Below are positions 13,544-26,849 of a stretch of DNA of 64,000 nt, piece by piece. The notes under the pieces are model-generated. The model searched no databases. It was given only the letters and a program-made list of their open reading frames with translations, and was not told the DNA's origin. How positions within the stretch are numbered: the stretch's first letter is position 1; every line of letters starts with the position of its first letter. The DNA is from Warburgia ugandensis (lineage: Eukaryota; Streptophyta; Magnoliopsida; Canellales; Canellaceae), in the NCBI GenBank assembly GCA_035236585.1, contig CP141139.1, positions 39,317,217-39,381,216 of the forward strand. Direction: 5' to 3'. The position numbers and the translations under genes were made by a program.

Positions 13544-13690
13544 CCAAACGTGCCACCCAAGTGCTGGGTGCCATGCAAGTTGCCCATGCGCTCGGTGCCA
13601 AGCATGATGCCGAAAGTGCTAGGCGCCATGCTTGCTATCCAAGCACTAGGAGATGTGTACTCAACTCACGCGCTAGGTGGGGTGCGCCGC
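13544..13690. repeat. GC-rich 27-28 bp tandem repeat, about 5 units
   Basis: Units start at about 13544, 13571, 13598, 13626 and 13654 and follow the pattern CCAwGC..G..rCCcAagyGCTrGGtG. They stand out as a GC-rich island in AT-rich surroundings. The repeat creates an open frame at 13484-13693 that I do not consider a gene. Such repeats often lie in plant LTRs, but no element boundary could be assigned. Confidence 0.7.
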
Positions 13691-15045
13691 TAAATCCAAA
13701 ATAAAAAATGGAAAACCACATGCTTAAATCTATACAAAACTAAACTTTAATTGTCACAACATCATGAGCACCTACCTAGCTATGATGTAAAAATAACAAA
13801 TTCCAATTTATAACCCACTAATACTACCTTGTGCATGTAGCTAGTGCGAAGTATGACCCAGACGATATCTTTTTTCTTTTCTTTTTTTCTGGATCATGCA
13901 TGTCAATCATGTAACTAAACACCCAAAATATTTTAGTTAAAAAATGCTGAGCTCCCACAAATCTATCATGCACATATTAGCCTATAGCAATAGCATAAAA
14001 GAAAAAAACTAAACCATGAAAATAAAATTTTCATAGTGTCATGCGTGTGACTCAAACAAGATGTACTAGCCAACTATGAAATCAGTACAATCCACTCATG
14101 TGAAGTTATGCTTCAGTCCCAATTAAAATGATCTTCAAAATGCTTATATTTTTAGAAAAAATGAGACTGAGGCATATTACACAAGATGTGTGAATATCAT
14201 GAGCCAAATATTCCAATCCAAGCCATATAAAATTCTCAAACAACTACATGATAATCACTATTTCTTGTCATGAGCCTATATCAAAAAACAAATCATTCCT
14301 CTCTCTCAAGTTTGGCCTCCCTACCAATTTGTTTCATCTTTGATTTTCTCCTATGCTTTTCTTTCCTATCTTACATTTTTCTAGGTTCTAATCTCATTCT
14401 ATCTATTATTCACTCTCCTAATCCTCAGGATCCTAACCCTTCATCTTGATCCTCTAGACCTTAATCTTCTTCTATTATATGTTGACTTTCTTGGGTGTGT
14501 GTGGACCAAAATCCTTTAAAAGGGACTATTTATTTGCTAATATAGAGACTTAAACTATAGAGCAAGGCCATTGATATCTATTATGTAACCAATTAAGCTA
14601 ACTTGCTTCTATTATCAATTCCTTGTAAAAATAAATATTTGTATTATAAAAATTCAAGTTGTTACAATTAATTATGTTGATCATTAGATTCCATCTTTGC
14701 GAAAAAAGCAAATGTTACAAATTAAAAATGACTAAAGCAAAGACTCCCCACAAAATTTTACACAAAGCCATGAGAATTTCCAAGAACCATATGGGCTTTA
14801 TGCTTTACTGAGGTCCCTCATTCATGAGTGCCATTGTTAGGAATTATGTTATCGGAACTTTGACCTAGCGATTTAAAAATGAAAAAATAAAAATAAAAAA
14901 ATGCTTCAACCTATAGTTCCTTAAAGAAGAAACACAAGGAATTATAAAGGACCAAGATCTTTTTAAATGGCTAGTACAAACAATGCAATGGATATCCACA
15001 AGAATTTTCTTCTTCTTATTATGAAGTGTTAAAAGCATCAAAAGA

Positions 15046-15081
<36 letters not shown>

Positions 15082-15119
15082 ACACATGAATCAACTAAAA
15101 GAAATAATTAAAAATCCAC
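13691..15119. other. AT-rich DNA with (TA)n, nothing recognised
   Basis: No gene recognised. A (TA)n microsatellite lies at 15048-15078. Confidence 0.45.
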
Positions 15120-15480
15120 AAAGATTTTGGACTTGAATTGCCCATAATGTATTCAAGAAAGTAACTTTGGAGAATGGAGTTTTTTGTCTCTTGGTTTGCA
15201 CATTAATAAATTTTAAAAATACTATTAAATTTGATGATTGAAGTACCCTTACAATTAAAAGAAAGAAAAGAGATTATTTTCCATCTATCTCCAACTTCCT
15301 TCTTATCATTTCTATCAAACCCTCTTTCTCTTAAAACTATCTTTCACGGAAACTACCATGGTAATTACATTCTAACTATAGCAGCTGGAACTCCAATTTT
15401 GTATGGCAATTGGTTTTATTTGACCGAGACTACTTTAGAGCTTTAGAAATCTACTTTAGAGCCTTACAATAGCTATGTTC
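15120..15480. repeat. Direct repeat, left copy
   Basis: This stretch is clearly related to 17205-17480 in the same orientation. Shared blocks include 'GAATTGCCCATAA', 'CTATCAAACCCTCT', 'AACTCCAATTT' and 'CTACTTTAGAGCTTTA'. The copies are about 2 kb apart and well diverged. They could be the ends of an old element or a segmental duplication. Confidence 0.65.
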
Positions 15481-17204
15481 ATATTTAGTGTAACATATCT
15501 ATTAGGAAATTGAATTAGAGCATCTCCTTCGAGAGTTTCTATTTTATTTTCAATTTTTTTATAGCAATTAGTTGAGAGGGAACTTCTTGAATTAATTTCC
15601 ATGATTCTAAAATGATTCTAGAAAATTAACTTCATCCTCTTTTATTACTCTATTGATTGCTATATTACAGGCCAAAATATTTGTTTCAATTAAAAATTAT
15701 TTATGTTGAACTCCTTTTCATTTTGACTTAGGAATTAAAGTTAGAAAACTTTGAAATGAATTTAGAAAATTATAGCAATTGTCTTCTAATCATGGTAAAA
15801 AATTATAACCATGAGTTTTTATTTTCAAACTTAACATTTTGAGTATATTAAAATCAGCAAGAAAAATACTTAAATATGGATAAAATTCAAGTAGGCAGGA
15901 CCATGACCAAGGCTAGTCTCGACGTTCATATAAATGAAATGCTCCATTTTAAATCTCTCTCATCTCTTAGAATAGCTATTATTGAGGCCTTATAATTTGG
16001 AAGGGTTGAAGATTTAAATCCTATTTGGATTAGCCCTACATGAAGCCAATTATATATATACATATATAAACACATTGTTTTAAATTATTTTCTTTAAAAA
16101 TATCTATTAGCTCTTTTTCTTGATAGAGACATTGATTATTCCATCTTTTTAATTACTTGATTAGAACTAAAATCAAAGGTTTCAATATGGTAAATTTCAT
16201 GAGGCTTACCATCTAGAATAGTTCATTTGTTAAGTAATTCAACATTAGTAAGGTATTCTATCATATAAGTATTTTTTATTTTTCTCTAAAAGATAACATT
16301 TTTCATTAGAGTGAGAACTAAAGTTTGTAGTATTTTTTCTTTAGTTTAAAGGAGTATATCTTTCTTTTATAAAGATTAAAATGAGAGTGAGAATTAATCT
16401 TTAGGTATCTTGTAAGCTTAAGAGAGTAGAATTTTAGTTTATAATGATTAAATATTTCATTATTATAGTCTTTGTTTACTTGATAGTATGATATACAGAG
16501 CTATCGTTCAAAGATTTAATTATCATCTATATTTACTCAATTGTCAACAATACTAAATGGTCAATCACTCACAGCACTCCTTGCCTTCACAGACTTAAGT
16601 TTATCATGACTTCTGATGTTGATCCATACACATATCAAGTAATAATCCTTGTGGCACTCCTTGCCTTTATGGACCTTAGTTCATTGCGACTTAGTTCCAT
16701 AAATATTACAGACCTTAGTTCATTGCAACTTAGTTCCATAAATAGAAAAAGTAATAAAAATTTTAATATTTATCAAGCAAAATTCTATTTGGATAGAGTA
16801 TGATAGAGTACTCAACAAACTTAAAACCTCATTTACATTTAATTATTAAGCAAAAATCTAATCATGTAAATTAGAACAACATCTTTGACAAAAATTAATT
16901 CTTATGATCTCCTAAGAATCTCATATCTTCTTGTAATCCTTCTTTCTCTCATTATTTACATTGTATTAGAAAATAATCATTAATTTAGATAGCTTAATTT
17001 ATATTTTAGGCAGGTAGTATAATATTTAGCTAGCATTTGTAATTTTATGTTTTATACAGCTAATTACTTTTGGGCAGCTTATTTAATTTCTCTTTAGACA
17101 GCCATTATAGCATTAGCCTGCTTTATTTTCTGCCTCTCTCTTGCTTCCGCTACTCTGGTCACCCCATATACATAGCATTATCGAGAAGAAATAATTATCA
17201 ACTC
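15481..17204. other. AT-rich DNA between the direct repeats
   Basis: No protein family recognised. A local tandem duplication of about 35 bp ('GACCTTAGTTCATTGC..CTTAGTTCC') lies at 16672-16743. Confidence 0.45.
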
Positions 17205-17480
17205 AGCAAAGTTTTTGAACTTAATTGCCCATAACAAATGCAAAAAAATAATTTTAGAGAATGCACATTTTTCTTCATTTGGCTTGCACATAATTCTCCC
17301 ACCTTCCTCCTAGTTACATCTATCAAACCCTCTCTCTTAAAATTCCTAGCTACTGCCACGATAATTGCATTCTGACTGTAGCAACTTGGACTCCAATTTC
17401 TTCTGCTATGACGATTAGTTTTTATCCGAATGTGGCTACTTTAGAGCTTTAAAATAACAAAGTTCCTTCCCTCCATGAAA
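17205..17480. repeat. Direct repeat, right copy
   Basis: Counterpart of 15120-15480, shorter by an internal gap. Same orientation. Confidence 0.65.
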
Positions 17481-17807
17481 ACCCACTTTAGAGCATGCAA
17501 AAATTGATTAAAAAAAAGCCATTTGAAAACATCAAGTATCTATTGCTCCTTAAATTCTCTTTCTTTGTTTCTTTTTATGAAACCGAAGGAAAAAAATAGA
17601 ATTGAATCATATAATCAAATTCCAAAGTTTTTAGACATAAATCCTCTCATAATTTAATCTTTTACTAAAACCCAGAAGGAAAAACATCTAATTTGATGCA
17701 ATTTTCATCTCAACATGCAAGATCAGCCATGTTTCAATATCTCAAACCTGTTGGAAAATAAACTTGATTAGGCCCATTCTTGATAATGGGCTAGAAGGAT
17801 GAATTTG

Positions 17808-18105
17808 TTAGTGGTCTTAACATTTGTTACTACTCCCTCATACTTATCTTTAATTATGTCTATATACCCTCATGAAACCCCTTTCTCACCCAACACCCTC
17901 CATTTTAACTCTCTAAGGACCCTATTATAAGCTTTCTCTAAGTCAATAAAGACCATGTGGAGGTCCATCCTCCTCTCCCTATATTTCTCTATGAATTGTC
18001 TTTGTAAGAAAATAGCTTCCATGGTAGACCTCCCAGGCATGAAACTAAGCTAGTTCTCTAATACACTTGTCTCATGTCGTAGCCGCTTCTCAATTAACCA
18101 TTTTA
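17808..18105 (-). mobile_element. RTE-clade LINE fragment (reverse transcriptase core)
   Basis: Read on the minus strand, this gives an RT stretch with FMPGRST, then [20 protein letters not shown], the same block that appears at 50080-50200 in the other RTE copy. It contains RT motif A (VFIDLEKAY). About 300 bp survive, broken by stops and truncated at both ends. The RTE clade is assigned from the FMPGRST and [10 protein letters not shown] wording and from the C-terminal part in the longer copy. Confidence 0.8.
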
Positions 18106-21100
18106 CCCCTGAAAGGACAATTTCACATTCCAAGCTATATCATGGATCCATACAAATGAATCATAAAGTTAAGGAGTTCAAAATAATCATTGGATATCAA
18201 AATCAAAGTCAAAGCAATTAAAAAACCTAAATGGAACATAAATCCTTATCCATTCAAAATAAGGTAGTATGAAAAGCAAGCAATAGAACTTCCAAAGGAA
18301 GCATTCAATCCAACCACCACCTTTGGGAGTTTCTAAAGGAATCCCAAATCACATACAATGAGATCATATATAGCAAGTGCTTCTAAGACAAAATAAGATG
18401 GAAGACCTGGGCCTATAAGAGACTTATTCCTTAATTTCTCTCTCCTGCTCAATCAAAGGAATGGAACATTAAAGGGGAAGCACAAAATTTACATGAAAAA
18501 AGGTGATTCATAATAAATTATAATTGAAAATTATTAATAAATAAAGCTAATTGGTGGAGAAAAACAAGGAGGAGAAGCAAGGAAGAGAATTTATGGGAAA
18601 TCTACGATTGAAATCCATCTTACTTTTCAAGCACTTAAATGTCAAGATCTACACATTTAGGTGCATATCCTAAATAGCCAATGAAGATATATTCAAGTAA
18701 GAATGAACCAACCAACAAAAGGCTAAATTACAATGAAGACCAAATTGGAAATCTATTGGTGGAGAATTTTGAGGAGAGCTATCTACCTAAATTTAAGGAA
18801 GGTAGATCCCTACAAATAAGGAAAAAAAGGTCCCAAATATGTGAAATACTACTGGCTAGAGAAAAATATGAGAAAATCTAGAGTGGATAAGGAAATTTAT
18901 CAGAAATCTAGGCCATTTACTCTAAGGTAATTCAATCTAATGGTAAAGACTGAAGAAGCATTAAATGAAGATCTTTTACATGCGATTACTCTAACCAAAT
19001 CTCAGTCATTTAAGAGAGGATGATGATTATCTAAGTGCCAAGAATGAAGCATGGAAAAGATGAAAATCATAGACACTAAGCCCTAGTTGAAAATTCAAAT
19101 CAAATCCTAAAGTAAAAGAGATCTCTACCCTTCCTTAGCATCCAATGGTCCACATTCAATTCAAAATTACAAAATCCACTTATGCTCCTATGGTTTACAT
19201 GCCTTCCACCTTATTTGGCCTTTAAATCCAAACCAAATCACACCTAACTCCTAGATTATTTCCTAATCTTCCCCCTTGCTTCCCTCCTAAGCTATCAACT
19301 TTCCAATCATAACAAAACCTTCTTTCCTACTCAACCAATCTCCTTTCCTATACCAAATTATCCCCACACTCAATTCCAAGTCAAATACCACCCTCCACTT
19401 CTATTCCATGCCTCACTGTCTCTCTCTTCCGCTTCTCATCATCCCAAACATCTCAGCCTTCCATCCTTTCTTTCTTTAAATCCTAACCTTCAATCCCTAA
19501 GTTTTCAACTCTTAGAACTTTATAAATATGAAGCAATGGAGTGTGAAAACCTATCTTCTACCTATCCTTAGAGTTCAAGATGCAAAACAAGGAGAAAAGG
19601 AAAGAGGAAGATCCCTTAAACCCAAGCACCCTTCAAGCATCAATGTTCAAATCCCTTTGAGCAAAGGTAAAGGTCCTTAACTCAATCCAAATTCCCTTCT
19701 ATTTCCTTCACTCTTCTTCTATTTTCCCTTTTTTTCTTTTCTTTTCTTCTTCCTTCTTCAATCTCCATACCTACATCCAATCTCCATGCATCACCCATGT
19801 AGTTTCCCATGCATGTGTTCCATGCATTCTTCTTTATGTTGTCCGCACCACATATAGTTGCATGTAGATATCTTTGATTTTCTTTTTCTTTGTTCTAGTT
19901 TTGTAATGATGAAGCATATGCATCATAAGAATCATCTTAGTTCATGTAATTTTCATGCTTTCATATCCATACTTCTATCTTGCATTCATGAGTTCATGTT
20001 TAAATTCCATGCACACTCCTTAGCACCTTCTTAGATTATATGCATAAGCATTTCCTTTCTAGAATTCACATGCTTAAGTCTTACTTTGTTGATTGCATGC
20101 ATCTTAGATTATTTAGTGCTACAGTCGACCTTTGAGTTCCATCTTAGGATTCTCATTATAGTTGCATACATCATGCTTTAGGATGATTTTCATGCATCAT
20201 AATTGTACGTTTTAGCTTACATAGGTTGTACACACATCCACTAGCATACTTTAATTCCACACATCTTCATCCTCCTCCCTTCCATGCTCTTATCTCTCAA
20301 CCACACCACCTTGCACAATTCACACACACTTTCCTTGTGTGTTCATTTAAAACATGCATAGGATTGCACCCACTCACACCTTCAATTAAGAGCATAAAAC
20401 CTCCACCAACCTTCTTTTTTACATGCACACACACTTCTTAGCCACATGCATGCTTCACTCTTCCATGCTTTTCTTTAGTTCTTCTATTTTTGTTTTCTTA
20501 TGAGATTTGGAATTAAAGGAAAAGGAAAGATATCTTGTACCATTATATGGCAGAAAGGAGTCTTTCCTATCCTAGTATACGCGGTTAAGAGAAAACAAGT
20601 CTTATCATCAAGCAACTCCAATTCCTATGTAAAGGCTTAATGTTGAAGGGTACGATTACACCATATACCTATTCCTTCGTCACCTAAGGCTGGAATTTGA
20701 TAAGTCCTAAGCCAAGGTCCACTTTCATCATGTTTATTTCCCTTTATTATATTTCATGCTTAAGGTAGGACACCTCCTCTGTGGCTGCCCTAACTTAAGA
20801 ATAATTGACTTCTAATCCACTCCTTACCTCTCCTTAAGAGCTACCCTCTTCCTTAAGTGTTTCTAGCTATGAGATGCAACAAATTGTTTTGCAGTTCCAT
20901 TCCATACATTCTTCTCTTTCTTTTAGTTGGTGGGATCTTTTAGTAAAGGTGTAAGGCACTTCTTCTCTTGGTTGCCTTATCAATTCATTCCTAAGGGTTT
21001 TTGGATAAGATTTGACTTTATAGGTCATAACATGTTAGGTTAATAAGAAGTAAAAAAGCTTGGTGGTAACTTTAGTGTATTATGGGTTGAAGAGAATTGT

Positions 21101-21346
21101 ACAAGCTCCTGTTGAATGACACAACATTAGGGCCCTACAGTAGAATTCAAGCCTAACAGGAAGAAGTTTCAATTGCTTTCCTTTACTTTGCTCATGTAAA
21201 AAGCCTTGTAATCAATTTAATTAATGAGAATTTTTTTCTTTCTTTAGTTAATCCCTCGTTTCCTTAGTTAGTTTCTTTTTCTTTTTTCTTTTAATTGCTT
21301 TCTCAGTTAATTATATTTAGCTTTAGATTCTATTTTAATTTCCTTT
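18106..21346. other. AT- and CT-rich DNA, no gene recognised
   Basis: Open frames are short, and the CT-rich stretches (19.2-20.5 kb) account for most of them. No domain, RNA gene or element boundary was recognised. It may be old LTR or UTR-like retrotransposon sequence, but I cannot show that. Confidence 0.4.
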
Positions 21347-21429
21347 CACTGCTACACATGAGGCTTTTAAGTTGGTATAAAGAAGTCATTATTTCAACTA
21401 CCAACTTAGTAAGTATTTTACAAGTGATT

Positions 21430-22260
21430 TAGAAAAAAAATGACATTAAAAGCCTACACTTAAGAAGTAGTTTAATAAAAAAATATGACTTCTTTAGTAT
21501 GGTGCAAAGAGAAAATTTTACATGGTAAAGACTTGTAAAGTTGTTTGGTTCAAATGACTTTAAAAGTCTCCACTTTTGAATTTGTTTAGAACAAAATGAC
21601 TTTAAAAGTCTTTTCTTACATAAAATTTTCTCTTTGCATCAGACTAAAGAAGTCATTTTTCTATTAAATGACTTTTTAAGTTTAAACTTTTAAAGTTGTT
21701 TGAATCAAATGAATTTAAAAGTGAAGTCATTTAAAGTCATTTTTTTTAAATGACTTTAAAAGTTTATAGTTATAAAAGTAATACTTTGTTTTAATAAATT
21801 TTCATGGACTTTTGGTTTTTTTTTTTTTTTTTTTTTTTACTATCTTCATGTATATACAAACTAAAACTCATATATATATATATATATATATAGGTTGATT
21901 TTCATTGTGGGTGGATGAAATCCCAACTATGAATTGGAATGTATCTATATATTCTTAATCAGTATTGATTTTTGAGTCTTGGTAAGTCTCTTTTATTTGT
22001 CTCATATATATATATATATATATATGTTTGAAGAATTTTTTGCATGGTACTTAGGTCTTTTGCATATTCTTCTTACATAACTCAACATTGATTTGTGAGA
22101 AATATTATTTGTCATCCCATTAATTAGTGAATTTAAAGTCATGAAAAAATGAGTCTAAGAAAGATTTTAAGTCATTTTTTAAGAAATGACTTCAAAAGTT
22201 TCAACTTTTAAAGTTGTTTTTTGAAAACAAATTTAAAAGTCCATCATCTATAAATAGCCA
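21430..22260. repeat. CACTA B 5' subterminal palindromic repeats
   Basis: The same AAAGTcrTTTaa/ttAAAyGACTTyAAAAGT motifs as in element A, interrupted by a T-run (21812-21838) and two (TA)n runs (about 21870-21891 and 22002-22024). Confidence 0.7.
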
Positions 22261-22600
22261 AAGTAATCTCATTTTTTCCTGCATCCCCTGTTCTTGTTCT
22301 TCATCTCATGGGTGGCATGACGACCTCCTCCTCTGGTCCTTATGTCTCTCTTTGTCCTTTTTCCCTTCTTGCTTTCCATTTTGGATATTTTAATTATTTG
22401 TGCCATGAAAAACACTATAAGTAAAGTAAAATCGCTTTTTATTATGCATGATTTTATTGTTACCAACTCTCTATGTTTGTATTTTGTAGATCAAGTGGGT
22501 TTTGTCACTATAGTGATGGAGTTAAGAAGTGTGTTAGATCATCGTGATTTTGACAAAAATCATATGAATTCATTGTAAACAATGAATTCTCTCTCTAATC
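22240..22600 (+). promoter_or_regulatory. Leader block of CACTA B
   Basis: Counterpart of 9610-9965 in element A, including the TTTTGTAG acceptor-like site and the downstream 'AAGAAGTGTGTTAGATCATCG' stretch. The open frame at 22342-22578 falls within it and has no recognisable domain. Confidence 0.5.
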
Positions 22601-22963
22601 CTTGTTCATGTATTTGTTTGTGTGTGTGTGTGTGGGGGGGGGGGCAAACAATGCATGAATCAACACTAACTATAATGTAAAATCAATTTCATTGTGTATT
22701 TATGTAAGATATTGTAAAGTACTAATATAAAATATATATTTATATATATTTGAAGTAAAAAATATATTAGTTTTTAAAGTCATTTAAAAAAATTACTTTA
22801 AAAGTAGTGACTTTTTTCAAGTTGTTTTCTGCAAACAACTTTGAAATTGCTACTCTGGATTGTGGCTATCCTCAACCAAATCCCAACTGTGAATTAGAAC
22901 TACATTCATATATTTGCAATTGATATCAAATTTTGAGTGTTGGTTATTATCTCTATTCATCTC

Positions 22964-22967
<4 letters not shown>

Positions 22968-22998
<31 letters not shown>

Positions 22999-23049
22999 TG
23001 TATGTATGTATGTATGTATGTATGTATGTATGTATGTATGTATGTATGT
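22968..23049. repeat. (TATG)n microsatellite
   Basis: About 20 uninterrupted TATG units, within CACTA B. Confidence 0.95.
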
Positions 23050-23459
23050 TTGAAGAATTTCTGCATAGTTATGATTAGAAACTTCCCTTTTTAAAGTCAA
23101 ATTTCTTTTTCAATGTATATGTCATATATTTCTTCTTTTTTTCATTATTAATTGAAAACTTCTACTTATGTGCATACATGTAATTTAGTTATTTTAAATA
23201 CTTATAATTCCTAAGTGTTTGGTAAAATGACTAGTCCAATCTTTTCATGTTGAACAAGTCTCCACACACATATTTGTTTCAATTACTTGAGATAATGGAC
23301 AAATATGCTTGGATGACTACAACAAGCATGCTGGTGATAATCGTAATCGCATGTGTTGTCTACGCTTGAAATGTAGAAACTTGAAAATTGTAACTATAGG
23401 GGTATTGGGAGGGGTGTATAGCCAAATGTTATATTGTAGAGTAAGCAGTGTAGTTTTGC

Positions 23460-23870
23460 ACTAAGTACTTAACAGGAGTGGATGAGATTGGAATCCCAAA
23501 ATAGAAACAATCGATTGCATTTCATGATCCCAAGGTTGGTGAACCTCTATCTAGTGGTCTTGTATCAACCATTGATTATAAAAAATGGGACCAGGTGCAT
23601 CTTTATGTGTCGCGAAATATTGACGATCTCTAATCATAAATTGTGTAAGTTGATTATGCACTTAGGTAAAAATTAATTATTCATAGTTATATTTTCTTTG
23701 ATCTCTCCATTAATATGTGTTTGTATGTAGTGAGCACATGGATGTCCTCATTTTGGGTTTACATGATGTAAGTATGGTGCGCCTTCTTCATGAATAGTGC
23801 TCACCATCCTTATACTTCATGTGCATGGTTCTAAGGAGTTTTGATTGAAGTTGTGGAAGTTCAATAATGT
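23460..23870 (+). pseudogene. Possible remnant of the TNP2-type CACTA transposase C-terminal part
   Basis: In one frame around 23520-23640 the sequence reads VGEPLSS..., then KKWDQVHLYV.RNIDDL. This resembles a recurrent C-terminal segment of TNP2-type CACTA transposases (pattern GxPL...QAHxYVLxNxxExxP). A second piece beginning 'EHMDVL' at about 23733 could continue it after an intron-like gap. The match is short, several stops intervene, and the bulk of a TNP2 transposase is absent, so this is a tentative assignment supported mainly by its position inside a CACTA element. Confidence 0.35.
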
Positions 23871-24011
23871 AATATATGTAAATATTCATTTATAATGAAT
23901 AAACAAATCACAATACAAAAAATAGGATTCTTTTCTTTTCTTTTATTTCCATACTGATATCACAATTCACTCCATACAAATAATCATCAATGTAATAATC
24001 CAACTAAATGT

Positions 24012-25930
24012 TGAGCAACTCCAATTTCTAAATTCCATTTCATGAAAAATTTTAATTTTACTTTGAATGAAATACAAATTTGAAATCCTGCGTTTTGAGT
24101 TATGTGAAATTGACCTTTTGAAAGGCACTTAATTAACCATCAAAACATCAATATTTGACATGTATGCGTCCAGACAATTCAAATGAAACTAAGTATCTTA
24201 TAATTGGAGTTCAAATGGATAAGTTATGATTTTTCTCACAAAGGGCAATTTGTTCTACACTATGTGGGCCCCACTTGTAGAAAGCTAAGTTAGACAGCCA
24301 AGAGGCATTGGGAATTCAATATGAATAACATTCCTTACTTTTGATTATAATTAAGATGAGCAATATGATAAAGAAAACACCATAATTAGATGCTTTGAAT
24401 AAATTAAAAAGAAATGAAATTACACAACTAAAGGAGGGGCCCATTTTGATACTGGCACCCCTCACACTTAAGTAAAACAAGAACAAACCTTTAGGTCTAT
24501 TGCCAAGGAGAAAAGGCACGAGAAAAACCCAAGGAAGAGAGAAAGAAGAAGAAGAGAAAGGGGAGGAGGAGGAAGAGGAAGAAGGAAATGAAGGAAAGGA
24601 AAGAAAGGAAAGAAAAGAGAGAAGAAAAGGAAGAATACCACTCCGGAAACTAGATTAAGCCATAGAGAGAGGGAGATTTGAAGTTTTTATCATCGAGGAA
24701 GATAGAGTTCACTAGCGTCAATGGTAACTCTGATTGGTGATCCGACCATCCATCTCACTTTGAACAAGGAGAGGAGCAAAACCCCTTTGGTTCCACCATA
24801 ATCGAAGGAGGGACAATGTTAGAGCAAAGAAGATAGTATGCATAGGGAACTATGAATAGAAAAATCAACAAATCATGCCTTGTCTAATGATGATTGCAGG
24901 TGAAAACTCACATTAGAGGTAAGATCCGTGAAAACTCAACTTTGGATTTGCTCTTTTTGCTAGATAAAGACAATTTCATGCTAAATTTAGGATTTTGTGA
25001 TGATCCAACCATTGATCTCTTAATCAACCATCCATTTCTTAAACCGTGATTAGAAATAATTAAATACCTACCTGATATAGCTTAAATTGACTAAGATTGT
25101 TGATCTATGCTTGAAACTGATTGGACAATCTCAATTGTCTGATCAGTTATTGTGGAAACAATACTAGTGATACCTAATCGATGGTCAAATGCTACCAGTA
25201 AATTCCTTGACCTAAAATTGATATAGAATGTATCAAAAAATTTTGATCTAGTAATGAAATAGATCAGACAATCTTGGTTGTCCAATCTATCATAGTTAAA
25301 ATGGTAACCTTGTAATGCCTGATCCATGATCTCAATAGTGCATGGTAAGAAAAGTATGGATTTGACCAGCAACAATGATAAACCAACATTACACTAATCA
25401 TAATGATCTGTGGTCTAAAGGTAAGATCTATCCCTAGATCTGTGGACCTTAACACTTAAATGCTTAGATCCTTATGACTTGAAGACTAATCAATAGATTA
25501 GGCGACATTTAACTATTCATTTAGAAATTTAACATATTAATTTAATATAAGGAGCATAATTAATTATTTCAATTATAAGTAAATGATACATTTGTTTAGA
25601 GGTATAGAAGGCAAAAAAAATATAGATCAATGGTAGCATCGAGTATTGATAACTTTTGGAGAATCTGAAGCATTGAATCTAAGTAGGTGGATTAAGATTG
25701 TTATTTTTGAAAACTAAATAATTACTATATTTTTATAAGAATGAATTAATATGAATAATGATTTATATGTACTATCTAAAATTTTAAAGAAAATCAAAGC
25801 ATATGAAACTTAGTTATCATCTTGTGATGTGTTTTACTTCATCAAATTGGAAATCGAATGATTGAACTTACAATTGAAACTGCTATTATTGCCTAATTAT
25901 AGCGCCCAAATAAAAGATCATGTACTACCC
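24012..25930 (+). mobile_element. LTR fossil, copy 2 (partial), inserted in CACTA B
   Basis: It begins TGAGCAACTCCAATTT and follows the same landmark order as the other copies: AT-rich leader, 'AAAGGAGGGGCCC' at about 24430, GA-rich tract at 24530-24640, and 'GATGATCCAACCATTGATC' at about 24999. The 3' third of the family sequence was not recognised here, so this copy looks shortened. The right edge is approximate. No gag or pol was seen. Old and diverged. Confidence 0.5.
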
Positions 25931-26849
25931 TTATTAGACTAAAACTTATATACATATGCCTATATCTAGGGACACCTTTAAAAGTTAAAGTCAATATGTA
26001 AACTTTGGCTACTATTCAACAAAACTACTGATTTAGGCATCAACATTGAACCATACATTAAAAACTTGTAGCACTCTCTCTCAGTTGAGTATTGTAGATA
26101 GGTTAACTGAATTTGTAAATTGGATTAGTGTATTGATAATCTTTTCATGTTATATCATTTTCATCTTTTATTTTTCATTGAATATGTGTTTATACCCTTT
26201 CTTATGAATGTATAGGAAATTCCATTAAATAACTCGAGAATGAAGAACTCCATTTCACCTAGCTATGTTTAAGAATAAAAGATGGGTGTGTGTATGTGCT
26301 TGAGGACTAGTGGTAACTATGTTCTCAAGAACATAGAGGGACTAAAACTGAAGCAAATGCATGCTTGTTTCTACAAAAAACTAATGCACTTTCAAGTATG
26401 AAAAATGAGTAAACAATGATGCATGTGTATACTAGAACATGGAGATTTTAATGCTACTTTCTTTGGGCTTAAATCAACGACATAGTAAGCTATCTTTCAA
26501 AAGGTAAAACACTTGCAAATGTCAACAAAGTGGGGGACTACCTTGGAGCACAAATTCCCCTAAGTAAAATAGGTATTTGATGCTTAGGATCATGCCCCAT
26601 TTGGTTGGTGTTTGGCCATGAGAAAATTGCAAACAATGGTGACCATGACCTAGCTAACTAAGCAACACAAATCCTATGGAAAAGTGACCTAAAGGTAACT
26701 TCATGAGGAGAACTAATAAATGGCTTTACATCCTTAGGCTAAAGGCATTACATGCTAAAGAAAATGAGTGAAGCAATATTGCACCTAAGGGAATATAAAC
26801 CCAAATAAAAGGCATGTTACACTTAGCCTAGAGTAGACTAGAAGCATCA
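25931..26849 (+). other. CACTA B internal sequence between two LTR-type insertions
   Basis: The last part (about 26700-26849) aligns with 12190-12325 of CACTA A, including 'GGCATTACATGCTAAAGAAA' and 'GAAGCATCAGCCAAT'. The rest has no recognised gene. Confidence 0.6.

Noticed and set aside
13484-13693. Cysteine/proline-rich 69-codon open frame
   Set aside because: It coincides with the 27-bp tandem repeat, whose length is near a multiple of three; a repeat artefact.
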